A stretch of 64,000 bases of DNA from Peptoclostridium acidaminophilum DSM 3953 (GTDB taxonomy: Bacteria > Bacillota > Clostridia > Peptostreptococcales > Peptostreptococcaceae), in assembly GCF_000597865.1 (NCBI RefSeq), contig NZ_CP007452.1, positions 813,183-877,182 of the forward strand, given 5' to 3'. Positions 8,838 to 18,497 of the stretch are shown here, in pieces. Positions within the stretch are counted from its first letter, which is position 1; every line of letters begins with the position of its first letter. The notes below the pieces were generated by a model, which searched no databases, had not been told where the DNA came from, and worked only from the letters and a program-made list of their open reading frames with translations. A program made the translations under genes and the position numbers.

Positions 8838-9644
8838 ATGAACATTATAGTCTGCGTAAAACAGGTTCCAGATACAAGCGAGGTAAAGCTGGACAAGAAG
8901 ACGAACACAATAATAAGGGAAGGTGTGGATTCAATAATTAATCCATACGACTCATATGCGCTTGAGGAAGGTGTTAGATTAAAGGAAAAGCTAGGAGGTA
9001 AGGTGAGCCTTATTAGTATGGGTATTCCTGCGGTCAAGGGAATGCTGAAGGAGGCCATGGCAGCCGGAGCTGACGAGGCATTTCTTCTCAGCGACAGACG
9101 ATTTGCAGGTGCAGATTCTCTGGCTACAGCATATTCCCTTTACTTGGGAGTAAAGAAAATAAGAGACTACGACCTTATAATATGCGGAAAGCAGGCTATA
9201 GACGGAGATACTGCCCAGGTTGGTCCGAGCTTGGCGCAAAAACTTGGCATTCCCCATGTGAGTTACGTGATTTCCATACTAGAAGCGTCTGATAAAAAGC
9301 TTAAGGTGAAGAGGCTTGTGGATGATGCATATGAAATAATAGAAGTGGAGCTTCCGGCGCTGATTACAGTAGAAAAAGGAATTAACATTCCAAGGTTTCC
9401 TACAATAGAAGGTTTTTTCAGGGCTGGAGAAAAGGGCGTTAATGTATGGGGGGCAGACGATGTAATGGCTGACATGAAGCATATAGGGCTTGAAGGGTCG
9501 GCTACATGGGTGCTTAGGACATTTGCCCCCAGCTATGAAAAAAGTGTGAGCATGATAAGCGGAAGCCCTAAAGAGCAGGCGATCGGAGCTTTAAAGGCTC
9601 TTGCTGACGCCGGATTTATGGAAATTGGCGGGGAGGGTGAATAA
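8838..9644 (+). CDS. etfB: Electron transfer flavoprotein subunit beta
   Basis: 268 aa, beginning with the family hallmark MNIIVCVKQVPDTSEVKLD. The AMP/FAD-binding portion includes IICGKQAIDGDTAQVGP, and the ETF-beta signature is present around VELPALITVEKGINIPR. The protein forms a heterodimer with EtfA and, in bifurcating Etfs, holds the bifurcating FAD that reacts with NADH. The gene starts 15 bases after the FAD oxidase and its stop codon overlaps the start of etfA by one base, so the three genes are one operon. Confidence 0.95.
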   Translation: MNIIVCVKQVPDTSEVKLDKKTNTIIREGVDSIINPYDSYALEEGVRLKEKLGGKVSLISMGIPAVKGMLKEAMAAGADEAFLLSDRRFAGADSLATAYSLYLGVKKIRDYDLIICGKQAIDGDTAQVGPSLAQKLGIPHVSYVISILEASDKKLKVKRLVDDAYEIIEVELPALITVEKGINIPRFPTIEGFFRAGEKGVNVWGADDVMADMKHIGLEGSATWVLRTFAPSYEKSVSMISGSPKEQAIGALKALADAGFMEIGGEGE

Positions 9645-10846
9645 TGGCAAAGATAATAGTTTTAGAAGAAAAGTGCGTGGGCTGCGGCAAATGCATAAAC
9701 GTATGCCCGTTCAATGCCATAACCTTGGAAAACAATAAGGCGGTAATAGGGGATGCCTGCGTAATGTGCGGAGCGTGCGAAAGGAACTGCCCGTTTGGAG
9801 CCATCAAGATAGAAAGAATTCAGGGCTACGAGCAGGACATATCTCTTTACAAGGGAGTCTGGGTGTTTGCCGAGCAAAGAGGGGGCGAAACAGCCGGAGT
9901 TGCATTCGAGCTTCTTGGAGCCGCCCGAAGACTGGCCGACAGACTGGGGGAGAGTGTAGCGGCTGTTCTGATTGGTGACGGAGTGTCTGAAAGGGCACGG
10001 GAGCTCATAGCGTACGGGGCAGACTTTGTATACGTTGTGGAAGGCAAAGAATATGAGAATTTCAGCGACGAGCTTTATGCTAACGCTTGTGTAAAACTGG
10101 CAGAAGAGCACAGACCGTCGATATTTCTCCTAGGAGCTACAGCTTATGGAAGAAGCCTTGCGCCAAGGATATCATCGAGTCTTGAAACAGGTCTTACTGC
10201 CGACTGCACTGTACTAGACATAGACGAGGAAAGCGGCATGTTCGTACAGACAAGGCCAGCCTTCGGAGGCAACATCATGGCTTCCATAGTATGTCCGGCG
10301 AGAAGGCCTCAGATGGCTACCGTCAGGCCGAGGGTTATGAAGAAGCCGGAGCCGGATTTTGGAAGGAGCGGGAGCACTGTCATGTTCTTGCCTGTGATGG
10401 CGGGAACCCCAAAGGCGAGGCTGCTTGAGCGTATACAGGAGGAGGGCTTTGGAACATCCCTATCAGATGCGGAGGTTATAGTGGCAGCAGGACGCGGTAT
10501 ATGCGATTCCAAGAATCTGGAGCTTGTTGAAGAGCTTGCAAGACTTTTAAACGGCGCTGTTGGTGCATCACGCCCTATAGTTGATGCGGGATGGATCGAT
10601 CACAGCCATCAGGTAGGCCAGACCGGAAGAACCGTAGCTCCAAAGCTTTATATTGCCGCAGGAATATCGGGCGCAGTTCAGCATGTGGCGGGGATGTCAT
10701 CCTCGGACTTCATAGTTGCCATAAACAAGGACAAGGATGCTCCGATATTTAAGATTGCAAATATAGGCATAGTCGGTGACTCGGCTGAAATAATAAAAGA
10801 GCTCATAGCTCAACTTAAATCCAAACAAGCAAAATCCGCAGAATGA
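9644..10846 (+). CDS. etfA: EtfA with N-terminal 2[4Fe-4S] ferredoxin domain
   Basis: 400 aa. Residues 1-60 contain two four-cysteine clusters, CVGCGKCINVCPF and CVMCGACERNCPF. A normal EtfA follows, with the C-terminal FAD-binding VDAGWIDHSHQVGQTG and the GISGAVQH motif. The ferredoxin extension is typical of EtfA in bifurcating complexes such as LctC and CarE. It can pass low-potential electrons to or from ferredoxin. The gene overlaps etfB by one base (TAATG) and ends the operon, followed by a clear terminator. Confidence 0.95.
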   Translation: MAKIIVLEEKCVGCGKCINVCPFNAITLENNKAVIGDACVMCGACERNCPFGAIKIERIQGYEQDISLYKGVWVFAEQRGGETAGVAFELLGAARRLADRLGESVAAVLIGDGVSERARELIAYGADFVYVVEGKEYENFSDELYANACVKLAEEHRPSIFLLGATAYGRSLAPRISSSLETGLTADCTVLDIDEESGMFVQTRPAFGGNIMASIVCPARRPQMATVRPRVMKKPEPDFGRSGSTVMFLPVMAGTPKARLLERIQEEGFGTSLSDAEVIVAAGRGICDSKNLELVEELARLLNGAVGASRPIVDAGWIDHSHQVGQTGRTVAPKLYIAAGISGAVQHVAGMSSSDFIVAINKDKDAPIFKIANIGIVGDSAEIIKELIAQLKSKQAKSAE

Positions 10847-10872
10847 TTTTAATGTTTTGTATTGACAAAACA

Positions 10873-10940
10873 AAAAACTACCTCCAGAGTTGACATGACA
10901 GGGCAAATACATCATGCCGTCTTGAGGTAGTTTTTCATTT
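10873..10940 (+). terminator. Rho-independent terminator of the FAD oxidase-etfBA operon
   Basis: AAAAAACTACCTC (10873-10885) pairs with GAGGTAGTTTTT (10924-10935), then CATTTT. It also faces the converging minus-strand gene and could work for both. Confidence 0.8.
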
Positions 10941-10952
10941 TGGGGATATGAA

Positions 10953-11870
10953 CTATATACTTTCGCCAGTTTGGGTTAACTGGAAGTTTCCAACGCCCGT
11001 ATTGAGTTCAATGTTTATTTTGTTCTCAGCCTGATCGTAGTTTGGTGATTCATAATAATCGTCTTTCTTGATCCAAGCGAGTGAATCGAGGTTGTTTGAC
11101 TTAAGTGCCGCATCTAAGCTGACTCTTACTCCGGAAGAAACAGGGACGGTTATGCTTATGTCTGAAGCCCCTGAATCGATGCTTATGCTGCTGTCCTTTT
11201 GAAGACTGCCTATTTTGATTTCAATGTCTGCCGCGCCTGAATCTATGTCCAGGCTGCTCACAGGAATTTCAGTAAGGTCTAAATTCGAGTCTATGGCTCC
11301 GCAGTCGACTTCGATATCCCAAATGGCCTTGCTGCCGAGTCTGAAGTCATAGGAATAGGAATCTCTTCCCATTGGCATCATGCCCATTCTTTCGGTTGCA
11401 AATTCGAAGCTGGCATTTTCGCCTTCAATCACAGGATTGCTTTCTATATATGGATTTGTTGTAGCTGCTGACAACAGCTTATTGCTCTCGGATGCAACAG
11501 TTATATTTCCCGCGCCAAGCTCCAAAGACAGCTTGGCATTTTTTATGTCCTCGCCGTAGTCGTATGAAAATGAACGCTCCTGATATTCTCTGAACTGGCT
11601 GCCGGGTAATCCGCTTCTCCAGGTGCCGGGTGATGTAGAGGACATATAGAAGCCGTATGCGACAAGTGAAGCCAGGAAAACAATCCATGCCAAGCCGTTT
11701 ACCCATGGCTTATGCTTGAATATTATGCTGACGCCTATTACTACGAATACCAGCGGCCACAGGTCTGCGATGGCCATCCAAATCGACCAGCTAATATATC
11801 CTAAGTTATAAAGGCCAAGCAGCAATCCGGCCGCTATAAGGGCCAGCCCTATAAACATATTGTTTTTCAT
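10953..11870 (-). CDS. LiaF-like membrane protein with beta-repeat (toast-rack) domain
   Basis: 305 aa. The first ~90 residues hold three to four hydrophobic helices (including LALIAAGLLLGLYNLGY and WPLVFVVIGVSIIF). Most of the rest is a Ser/Asp/Gly-rich repetitive beta region, with repeats such as LDIDSGAADIEI and ISIDSGASDISI. This is the pattern of LiaF/DUF4097-type adhesin-like domains. LiaF-like proteins modulate envelope stress responses in Firmicutes. It is co-oriented with and 6 bases downstream of a PspC gene, a common pairing, but no two-component system is next to them. The exact role is unknown. Confidence 0.8.
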   Translation of the reverse strand: MKNNMFIGLALIAAGLLLGLYNLGYISWSIWMAIADLWPLVFVVIGVSIIFKHKPWVNGLAWIVFLASLVAYGFYMSSTSPGTWRSGLPGSQFREYQERSFSYDYGEDIKNAKLSLELGAGNITVASESNKLLSAATTNPYIESNPVIEGENASFEFATERMGMMPMGRDSYSYDFRLGSKAIWDIEVDCGAIDSNLDLTEIPVSSLDIDSGAADIEIKIGSLQKDSSISIDSGASDISITVPVSSGVRVSLDAALKSNNLDSLAWIKKDDYYESPNYDQAENKINIELNTGVGNFQLTQTGESI

Positions 11871-11876
11871 TTAATT

Positions 11877-12362
11877 TCACCTCTTGTTTGATGACTTGAA
11901 AATCAGATATAGTCCGAAAACAACAAGAATGCCGGCCCACACTATGCCCATGTCCAGCCAGTGGAAGAATTTACGAGCGAGAAAAAGCCCGCCTACGACA
12001 ATGAGAAGGAGCCCCAATATCAGGCTTACATCATCGGAGTTTTTTTGTGAAATTTGAGGTGCGGATGTTGAAGGTGGTTTCTCTGGGTTTTCACCGGTTC
12101 TTTCAGCATCTTCAGTTTCCGTTCCAAGCTCATCGCCAGCTGCTGTGAGGCGTGCCGAGGCAGGCTGCGCAGCGGATGTGTTTGGATTTTGAGGTATGAC
12201 AATCGCGCATATGATATAGGCCAGCACACCAGAACCCATGAGCAGTGCAGTAAGGGCCCATGCAATTCTTACAAGCGTTGGGTCGATATCGAAATATTCG
12301 GCTATTCCCGCACATACACCTGCAATTATCTTGTTGTTTGAACGGTATAATCTTTTCTCCAT
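11877..12362 (-). CDS. PspC-domain membrane protein
   Basis: 161 aa from ATG 12362, which has GGGAGTG upstream; a longer reading frame to 12410 lacks a ribosome site. Residues 1-58 are a PspC domain (RSNNKIIAGVCAGIAEYF, then DPTLVRIAW and a helix ending AIVIPQNP). A Ser/Pro/Glu-rich linker and two more helices at the C-terminus follow (SLILGLLLIVVGGLFLA and GIVWAGILVVFGLYLIF). PspC proteins act in membrane stress signalling. It leads a two-gene unit with the LiaF-like protein. Confidence 0.88.
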   Translation of the reverse strand: MEKRLYRSNNKIIAGVCAGIAEYFDIDPTLVRIAWALTALLMGSGVLAYIICAIVIPQNPNTSAAQPASARLTAAGDELGTETEDAERTGENPEKPPSTSAPQISQKNSDDVSLILGLLLIVVGGLFLARKFFHWLDMGIVWAGILVVFGLYLIFKSSNKR

Positions 12363-12567
12363 GCATATCACTCCCATCATGTCAGAGATTTGTAATGAAA
12401 TTATAGTCATTTCTGTGAAACACTACAAATTATTCATACCCATTTTATTGAAAAAATAATGCGTGATAGAGAGATATCCATAGTAATCACATTAAACGGA
12501 GAGCCCACAAAAACGTTACAGTATAATCTGTGAGGGTATAATTTGAAAAACCGCGAAATTATGAGGA

Positions 12568-12595
12568 TTGACAATTGCATATGAATAAATATTAG
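12568..12595 (+). promoter_or_regulatory. Putative sigma-A promoter for the GNAT gene
   Basis: TTGACA at 12568-12573 and TATTAG at 12590-12595 with a 16-base spacer, about 50 bases before the start codon. The -35 is consensus; the -10 is moderate. Confidence 0.45.
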
Positions 12596-12647
12596 ATTTT
12601 AAAAGGAAGTCGATGAAAAGCTAGAGCTTCCGTAGGAGATGGAGTGT

Positions 12648-13772
12648 ATGAGCTACCAAAATAGAAGTTCAAGATTCAAGTTCGAAATAGCGGGAGAAGA
12701 ATACAGCAGCCACATACTGAGGGTGCTTGAGGAAGAGGATTTCAAGGGAGGAATATCCATACTATATACTCGGAGGCCAAACGCCGTGCTTTCGCTAAAA
12801 AAAGAGGGAGAAGATGTCGTGGTCGTCATATGCAGGGACAGAGAAACCGACGACTTCATAGGTTTTGGAGCATGTGCGATTAACAGGCTGTATATAGGAG
12901 GCAGCGTGGATAAGGTGGGGTATATATTCGCGCTTGGGATGGCAGGAGAGTACAGAAAGAAATATCCAAGGCTCCTGCCTGCCGCATACGAATACATGGG
13001 GGATATTCTCAGGGGAAAAGGCGTGGAGCACGTATACACGACAATTCTAAGCGACAACAAAGATGCGCAAAATATGTTTGAAAAGAAAAGAAAATCCATG
13101 CCTGACTACAATTATGCAGGTGACTACAGTGTCCACTGTATAAGAACGAATCTGTCTGAAAAAGGACTACACAACGATTTAGAGTTGAGTCAGGCATGTG
13201 AGTCAGATGTGGAGCCGATGCTGGGGATTTTCAAAGAACAGGGCATGCTGCATGACTTTTACCCTGCCATTAGCAGAGAAGACTTGTATGGCGAAACAGA
13301 TTTTCCCCTTAAATACAGCGATTTTTATGTGTTGAAGGACAAGTCCACTGGAAAGTTGCTGGCATGCGCTGCGGCATGGGATCAGAGCGAATACAAGCAG
13401 CATATATTGATGGGCTACAAGGGGCGATACAGAGTGCTCAAAGCAGTATCTCCATTGCTTTCGTCACTTGGAATTCCAAGAATGCCAAAGCCAGGCTCAG
13501 CGCTAAGGTATTTCACTGTGTCGTTCTATGCGGCGAGTGAAGACAATGCCCAATATATCAGAGCGCTTGTCACTGGGCTGTCCAGGATTAAGAAAGAGTT
13601 CGATTATTTTATTATGGGCGCATCAAACGGGAGTGAGGTAGACGTTGTGCTTAGAGGCATGTCGCCGATAGTATACAGCAGCAGGGTGTATACTGTGGAT
13701 TGGAAAAAGCCTTCTGCAGGCAAATGTGAAACAGATAGAAAGCAAATATATCTTGAATGTGCCAGGCTGTAA
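12648..13772 (+). CDS. GNAT-fold acetyltransferase-like protein
   Basis: 374 aa from ATG 12648, which has AGGAG nine bases upstream; ATG 12639 is too close to that site. The N-terminal half looks like a GNAT domain: a beta segment DFIGFGACAINRLY, then VGYIFALGMAGEYRKKY (acetyl-CoA loop region), and YTTILSDNKDAQNMFEKKR as the late helix. The C-terminal half may be a second, degenerate GNAT unit (DFYVLKDKSTGKLLACAAAW). Substrate unknown. Monocistronic, with its own promoter-like sequence and terminator. Confidence 0.7.
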   Translation: MSYQNRSSRFKFEIAGEEYSSHILRVLEEEDFKGGISILYTRRPNAVLSLKKEGEDVVVVICRDRETDDFIGFGACAINRLYIGGSVDKVGYIFALGMAGEYRKKYPRLLPAAYEYMGDILRGKGVEHVYTTILSDNKDAQNMFEKKRKSMPDYNYAGDYSVHCIRTNLSEKGLHNDLELSQACESDVEPMLGIFKEQGMLHDFYPAISREDLYGETDFPLKYSDFYVLKDKSTGKLLACAAAWDQSEYKQHILMGYKGRYRVLKAVSPLLSSLGIPRMPKPGSALRYFTVSFYAASEDNAQYIRALVTGLSRIKKEFDYFIMGASNGSEVDVVLRGMSPIVYSSRVYTVDWKKPSAGKCETDRKQIYLECARL

Positions 13773-13791
13773 GCATTGGCGGCATTCAAAG

Positions 13792-13820
13792 CACCTGTCC
13801 TGGTACAGGTGTTTTTTAAT
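13792..13820 (+). terminator. Rho-independent terminator after the GNAT gene
   Basis: CACCTGT (13792-13798) pairs with ACAGGTG (13805-13811), followed by TTTTTT at 13812-13817. Confidence 0.85.
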
Positions 13821-13984
13821 CTATTTCTAATCGTGCCGCAATTGTAGGTGTTTTTCATTTGTGATATATTATTATAATGTGAATTGTTCATATATATGTA
13901 AGGCTGTAAGTAGCATAAATACTACTGCATGCTGCAAAAGAAAATCAATTCATACACTAATACTATGAAAGGGGCATATAATCC

Positions 13985-16594
13985 ATGTACAGGCTTTATC
14001 AAAAGACCGTAGAAGAGGCGCTGCTGCACTTGAACACTGACAAAGACGGACTTAGCAACGCAGAAGTAGAAAAAAGAAGAGAAGAGTACGGGTATAACGA
14101 GCTCACTGAGGCGGAAAAAAAGAGCACGCTGATGGTGTTTTTGGAACAGTTTAAAGACTTTCTTGTAATTATACTTATATTTGCAGCTGTAATTTCAGCA
14201 TTCCTTGGAAAATTTGAAAGCTCGGCTGTAATTGTAGTAGTAATAACAATAAACGCAATACTAGGAACCGTGCAGCACGTCAAGGCGGAGGAGTCGCTTA
14301 AGAGTCTCAAGGCTCTTTCATCGCCCACGGCGAAGGTTTTGAGACAAGGTAAAAAGATTGAAATACCATCCAGAGAAGTAATGGTTGGAGATATACTGTT
14401 TCTTGACGCTGGAGACTATGTAAGTGCCGACGGAAGGGTAATTGAAACATACAGCCTTCAGATAAATGAAAGCTCACTGACAGGAGAATCCGAGAGCATA
14501 GACAAGGTGATAGAAGCTATAGAGGGAGAAAACATAGCTCTTGGAGATCGGAAAAACATGGTGTTCTCGGGCAGCTTTGTAACATACGGCAGGGGCGTTA
14601 TCGCCGTTACCAGCATAGGTATGGAAACTGAAATAGGTAAGATAGCAAATCTGCTTGAAAGCACGCAGGAGAAAAAGACACCGCTCCAGGAAAATCTGGA
14701 CAACTTCGGCAAGAAGCTTGCAATAGCAATACTTGCAATCTGCGCAGTCATATTTGCGCTCAACATATTCAGGGGCGGCTCTATAATAGATTCATTCATG
14801 TTTGCGGTGGCGCTTGCAGTAGCCGCCATACCGGAAGCTCTAAGTTCCATAGTGACAATAGTTCTGGCGATAGGCACTCAGAAGATGGCCAAGGAAAACG
14901 CCATAATAAGAAAGCTTCACGCCGTGGAAAGTCTTGGAAGCATATCTGTAATATGCTCTGACAAGACTGGAACGCTTACGCAAAACAAGATGACAGTGCA
15001 GAAGCTGTTTGTTGACGGCAAAGTCATAGAAGACAAGTCTGCAGAAACCTGCAAAGAGCTGGACAAAAAACTTGTGCTTATGTCGGTGCTTTGCAACGAC
15101 GCTGTGACCGCATTCGACAAGGAGATAGGCGACCCTACGGAGATAGCACTAGTGAATCTTGCAGAAAAGTACGACTTTGACGAGATTAAGACGAGGGATG
15201 AGTATCCAAGGCTAGGAGAGGTACCTTTCGATTCTGGAAGAAAGCTTATGAGTACGGTGCATTGCATAGGCGGAAAAACCCTGCTTGTAACTAAAGGGGC
15301 CGTGGATGTACTTGCCAAGAGGCTTGTATCAATAGAGAGATGCAGTGGAATATCTGGCATAACAGACAAAGACATACAGGAAATAGAAGATGCAAACAGG
15401 AGCTTTTCTGAAAATGGCCTCAGGGTTCTTGCGTTTGCATACAAGGAAATTGGGGATAATGTTGAAATCGGCGTAGACGACGAAAATGGCATGACCTTCC
15501 TTGGCCTGATATCGATGATGGACCCTCCAAGGGAGGAGTCGGCTTCGGCAGTCGCGGCCTGCGTAAGCGCTGGAATAAAGCCTGTGATGATAACCGGGGA
15601 CCATAAGATAACAGCATCGGCTATAGCAAAGCAGATAGGAATATTAAAGCACGAATCCGAGGCGATGGAAGGCCAGATGCTCGATGACATGACTGATGAA
15701 GAGCTTAGGGAAAAGGTTGAGAATATTTCGGTATATGCAAGGGTATCTCCTGAGCATAAGATAAGGATAGTAAGGGCGTGGCAGAAAAAGGGAAACATAG
15801 TAGCGATGACGGGCGACGGAGTAAACGACGCTCCTGCGCTAAAGCAGTCTGACATTGGTGTGGCAATGGGTATAACTGGAACAGAGGTTGCCAAGGACGC
15901 ATCGTCCATGGTGCTTACAGACGACAATTTCTCCACTATAGTAAAAGCAATATCCAACGGAAGAAGCATATATGAGAATATAAAAAATTCGATAAGATTC
16001 CTGCTTTCAGGAAATACAGCCGGTATAATCTCAGTGCTTTACGCATCGTTTATGGCTTTGCCGGTGCCTTTTGCGGCTGTCCACCTGCTGTTTATAAACC
16101 TTCTTACAGACAGTCTTCCAGCTATAGCAATCGGCATGGAGCCATACAAGAAAAACATAATGAATGACAAGCCAAGAGACATTAGCGCTCCGCTGCTGAG
16201 CAAGCAGTTTTCACTGGAGATTCTTTACGAAGGCATTTTGATTGCAATTGCTACAATGACGGCATTCCACATAGGTCTCTCAAGTGGAGGACATATAGTT
16301 GCAAGCACTATGGCATTTGCGACGCTTTGTCTTTCAAGGCTCCTACATGGTTTCAACTGTAGGGCAAGGGAGTCTATATTCACAGTGGGTGCCTTCACAA
16401 ACCCTTACGTTTGGTATGCTGCCATTATAGGACTTGTTCTGCTTATGTCGGTGCTTGAAATAAAGCCTCTCATGGGAGTGTTCGAAGTGGCTCCTCTCAC
16501 AGGAAATCAGCTGGCTGCGATATTTGGACTTTCGGCCATGCCGCTTGTGCTTATACAGCTTTCAAAGCTTGCTTTTGTAAAATCAAACAAATAA
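13985..16594 (+). CDS. Calcium-transporting P-type (P2) ATPase
   Basis: 869 aa. An N-terminal cation-ATPase domain is followed by the actuator loop with NESSLTGES, then the PEAL helix (VAAIPEALSSIVTIVLAIGT) that in P2A/P2B pumps forms the Ca2+ site. The phosphorylated Asp326 lies in SDKTGTLTQNKMTV. The nucleotide-binding domain has TKGAVDVL, and the hinge has MTGDGVNDAPALKQSDIGVAMG. A six-helix C-terminal membrane domain includes LLFINLLTDSLPAIAIGMEP. It exports Ca2+ from the cytosol using ATP. Single gene with GAAAGGGG upstream and a terminator shared with typA. Confidence 0.93.
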   Translation: MYRLYQKTVEEALLHLNTDKDGLSNAEVEKRREEYGYNELTEAEKKSTLMVFLEQFKDFLVIILIFAAVISAFLGKFESSAVIVVVITINAILGTVQHVKAEESLKSLKALSSPTAKVLRQGKKIEIPSREVMVGDILFLDAGDYVSADGRVIETYSLQINESSLTGESESIDKVIEAIEGENIALGDRKNMVFSGSFVTYGRGVIAVTSIGMETEIGKIANLLESTQEKKTPLQENLDNFGKKLAIAILAICAVIFALNIFRGGSIIDSFMFAVALAVAAIPEALSSIVTIVLAIGTQKMAKENAIIRKLHAVESLGSISVICSDKTGTLTQNKMTVQKLFVDGKVIEDKSAETCKELDKKLVLMSVLCNDAVTAFDKEIGDPTEIALVNLAEKYDFDEIKTRDEYPRLGEVPFDSGRKLMSTVHCIGGKTLLVTKGAVDVLAKRLVSIERCSGISGITDKDIQEIEDANRSFSENGLRVLAFAYKEIGDNVEIGVDDENGMTFLGLISMMDPPREESASAVAACVSAGIKPVMITGDHKITASAIAKQIGILKHESEAMEGQMLDDMTDEELREKVENISVYARVSPEHKIRIVRAWQKKGNIVAMTGDGVNDAPALKQSDIGVAMGITGTEVAKDASSMVLTDDNFSTIVKAISNGRSIYENIKNSIRFLLSGNTAGIISVLYASFMALPVPFAAVHLLFINLLTDSLPAIAIGMEPYKKNIMNDKPRDISAPLLSKQFSLEILYEGILIAIATMTAFHIGLSSGGHIVASTMAFATLCLSRLLHGFNCRARESIFTVGAFTNPYVWYAAIIGLVLLMSVLEIKPLMGVFEVAPLTGNQLAAIFGLSAMPLVLIQLSKLAFVKSNK

Positions 16595-16608
16595 AATATT
16601 ATTGAATT

Positions 16609-16663
16609 AAAAAGGTGTACCTGCCTGAGAATATCAAGCGGGTACACCTTTGTTTGCTTTTTC
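16609..16663. terminator. Bidirectional terminator between Ca2+ ATPase and typA
   Basis: AAAAAGGTGTACC (16609-16621) pairs with GGTACACCTTTG (16641-16652), followed by TTTGCTTTTTC. The A-run on the other side serves the converging typA gene. Confidence 0.8.
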
Positions 16664-16679
16664 AATATGAATCTATAGG

Positions 16680-18497
16680 CTATACTGCCTTGCCTGACTT
16701 GTAAGACTTAGCCCTTTCGTTGGCGTTTAGTATCTTCTTTCTTAGTCTTATAGAATCAGGAGTTACTTCCACAAGTTCATCATCTTCTATGAATTCAAGA
16801 GCTTCTTCAAGTGTAAATGATTTTGCGGCATTGAGCTTAATGGCATCGTCAGAGCCTGAAGCTCTTACGTTAGTAAGTTTCTTGTTCTTGCAGGCATTTA
16901 CAACCATGTCATCTTTTCTGCTGTTTATGCCTACAAGCATGCCTTCATATACAGGCACAGCAGGATCCACAAGCATAGTTGCCCTGTCACTGAGGTTGAA
17001 AAGCGCGTATGCCATTGTGACACCTGCATCCTGAGATATAAGGACGCCGTTTAGTCTGCCCTGGATTTCGCCACAGTGAGGCTGGTATGAGTGGAATGAT
17101 TTGACAAGCGTTCCTTCGCCTCTAGTCTCGTTTATAAATCCGCTTCTGTAGCCTAGCAGCCCTCTTGTAGGAACAAGGTACTCTATTTTTGTGTAGCCGT
17201 TTTCTGAATGCATTGTCTCCATAATACCTTTTCTCTGGTTGAGGCTCGATATTACAGTGCCGCAGAATTCATCTGGAACTGTCGCTATGACTTTCTCCAT
17301 CGGCTCGCAAAGAGTGCCGTCTATGTTCTTGAAGAGAACTTCAGGTTTTGAAACTCCAAGCTCATAGCCTTCCCTTCTCATGTTTTCAAGAAGTATTGAA
17401 AGGTGAAGCTCGCCTCTGCCTGAAACTTTGAAGCCGTCCCTTCCTTCCAGTTCTTCGACTCTAAGGCCTACGTTGACCTCAAGCTCTCTTTCAAGCCTCG
17501 CCTTAAGATGCCTTGAAGTAAGGAATTTGCCTGACTTGCCACAGAAAGGCGAGTCGTTTACAAGGAAGTTCATAGCCAGAGTAGGCTCCTCTATTTCTAT
17601 CATCTCCATAGGGTCTACATGGTCTACGTCGCATATAGTTTCTCCTATTGAAATGTCGCTTATTCCAGCAAGAATGACTATATCGCCGCTGCTTGCCTCG
17701 TCTTTCTCAACTCTGTTGAGGCCCTCGTTAACCATTACTTTGGAAATCTTGGCTTTTACAACTGAACCGTCTCTTCTTGAAACAGCTACCTGCTGGCCTT
17801 TTTTAAGAGTTCCCCTTGTTATTCTGCCTATGCCAAGCCTTCCAACATACTCGTCGTAGTCAAGTGATGATATCTGAAGCTGAAGCGGATCAGCATCCAT
17901 GTCAGGATACGGATTGACATGATTTTTAATAAGCTCGAAAAGTGGGTCAAGGCTGTTGCTTTCATCTTCCATTTCAAGCTTTGCAATGCCTTCCCTTGCT
18001 ATTCCGTAAACTATAGGGAAGTCCAGCTGCTCGTCGTTTGCGTCAAGCTCAACAAACAGGTCGAATGTCATGTCTACGACTTCTTCGGCTCTTTGGTCTT
18101 TTTTGTCTATCTTGTTTATGAAAAGTATTGGCCTTAGTCCGTTCTGTAGCGCCTTTTGAAGCACGAACCTTGTCTGAGGCATTGGACCTTCGCTTGAATC
18201 CACAAGAAGTATTGTAGTGTCGACAGTTTTCATAATCCTTTCAACTTCTGATGAGAAATCGGCGTGGCCTGGAGTGTCGACTATGTTTATCTTGATACCG
18301 TCATGCTCTATAGCACAGTTTTTAGAGTATATTGTTATTCCTCGTTCTCTTTCGATGTCGTTGCTGTCCATGATGCACTCGACCACTTCTTCGTTTTCCC
18401 TGAAAACTCCGCCCTGTGAAAGCAGAGCGTCTACAAGTGTCGACTTGCCAGCGTCAACGTGGGCAATTACCGCGATATTGATTATCTTCTTCTTCAT
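16680..18497 (-). CDS. typA: Translational GTPase TypA/BipA
   Basis: 605 aa from ATG 18497 (a TTG four codons earlier sits on the ribosome site itself). GTPase motifs: AHVDAGKST (G1), ERERGITI (G2), VDTPGHADF (G3) and NKIDKK (G4). The EF-G-like domains and the TypA C-terminal domain follow (PTRGLLGYRSGFINETRGEG). TypA binds ribosomes and helps 50S assembly and stress or cold growth. It is transcribed alone, divergent from the cold-shock gene. Confidence 0.96.
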   Translation of the reverse strand: MKKKIINIAVIAHVDAGKSTLVDALLSQGGVFRENEEVVECIMDSNDIERERGITIYSKNCAIEHDGIKINIVDTPGHADFSSEVERIMKTVDTTILLVDSSEGPMPQTRFVLQKALQNGLRPILFINKIDKKDQRAEEVVDMTFDLFVELDANDEQLDFPIVYGIAREGIAKLEMEDESNSLDPLFELIKNHVNPYPDMDADPLQLQISSLDYDEYVGRLGIGRITRGTLKKGQQVAVSRRDGSVVKAKISKVMVNEGLNRVEKDEASSGDIVILAGISDISIGETICDVDHVDPMEMIEIEEPTLAMNFLVNDSPFCGKSGKFLTSRHLKARLERELEVNVGLRVEELEGRDGFKVSGRGELHLSILLENMRREGYELGVSKPEVLFKNIDGTLCEPMEKVIATVPDEFCGTVISSLNQRKGIMETMHSENGYTKIEYLVPTRGLLGYRSGFINETRGEGTLVKSFHSYQPHCGEIQGRLNGVLISQDAGVTMAYALFNLSDRATMLVDPAVPVYEGMLVGINSRKDDMVVNACKNKKLTNVRASGSDDAIKLNAAKSFTLEEALEFIEDDELVEVTPDSIRLRKKILNANERAKSYKSGKAV

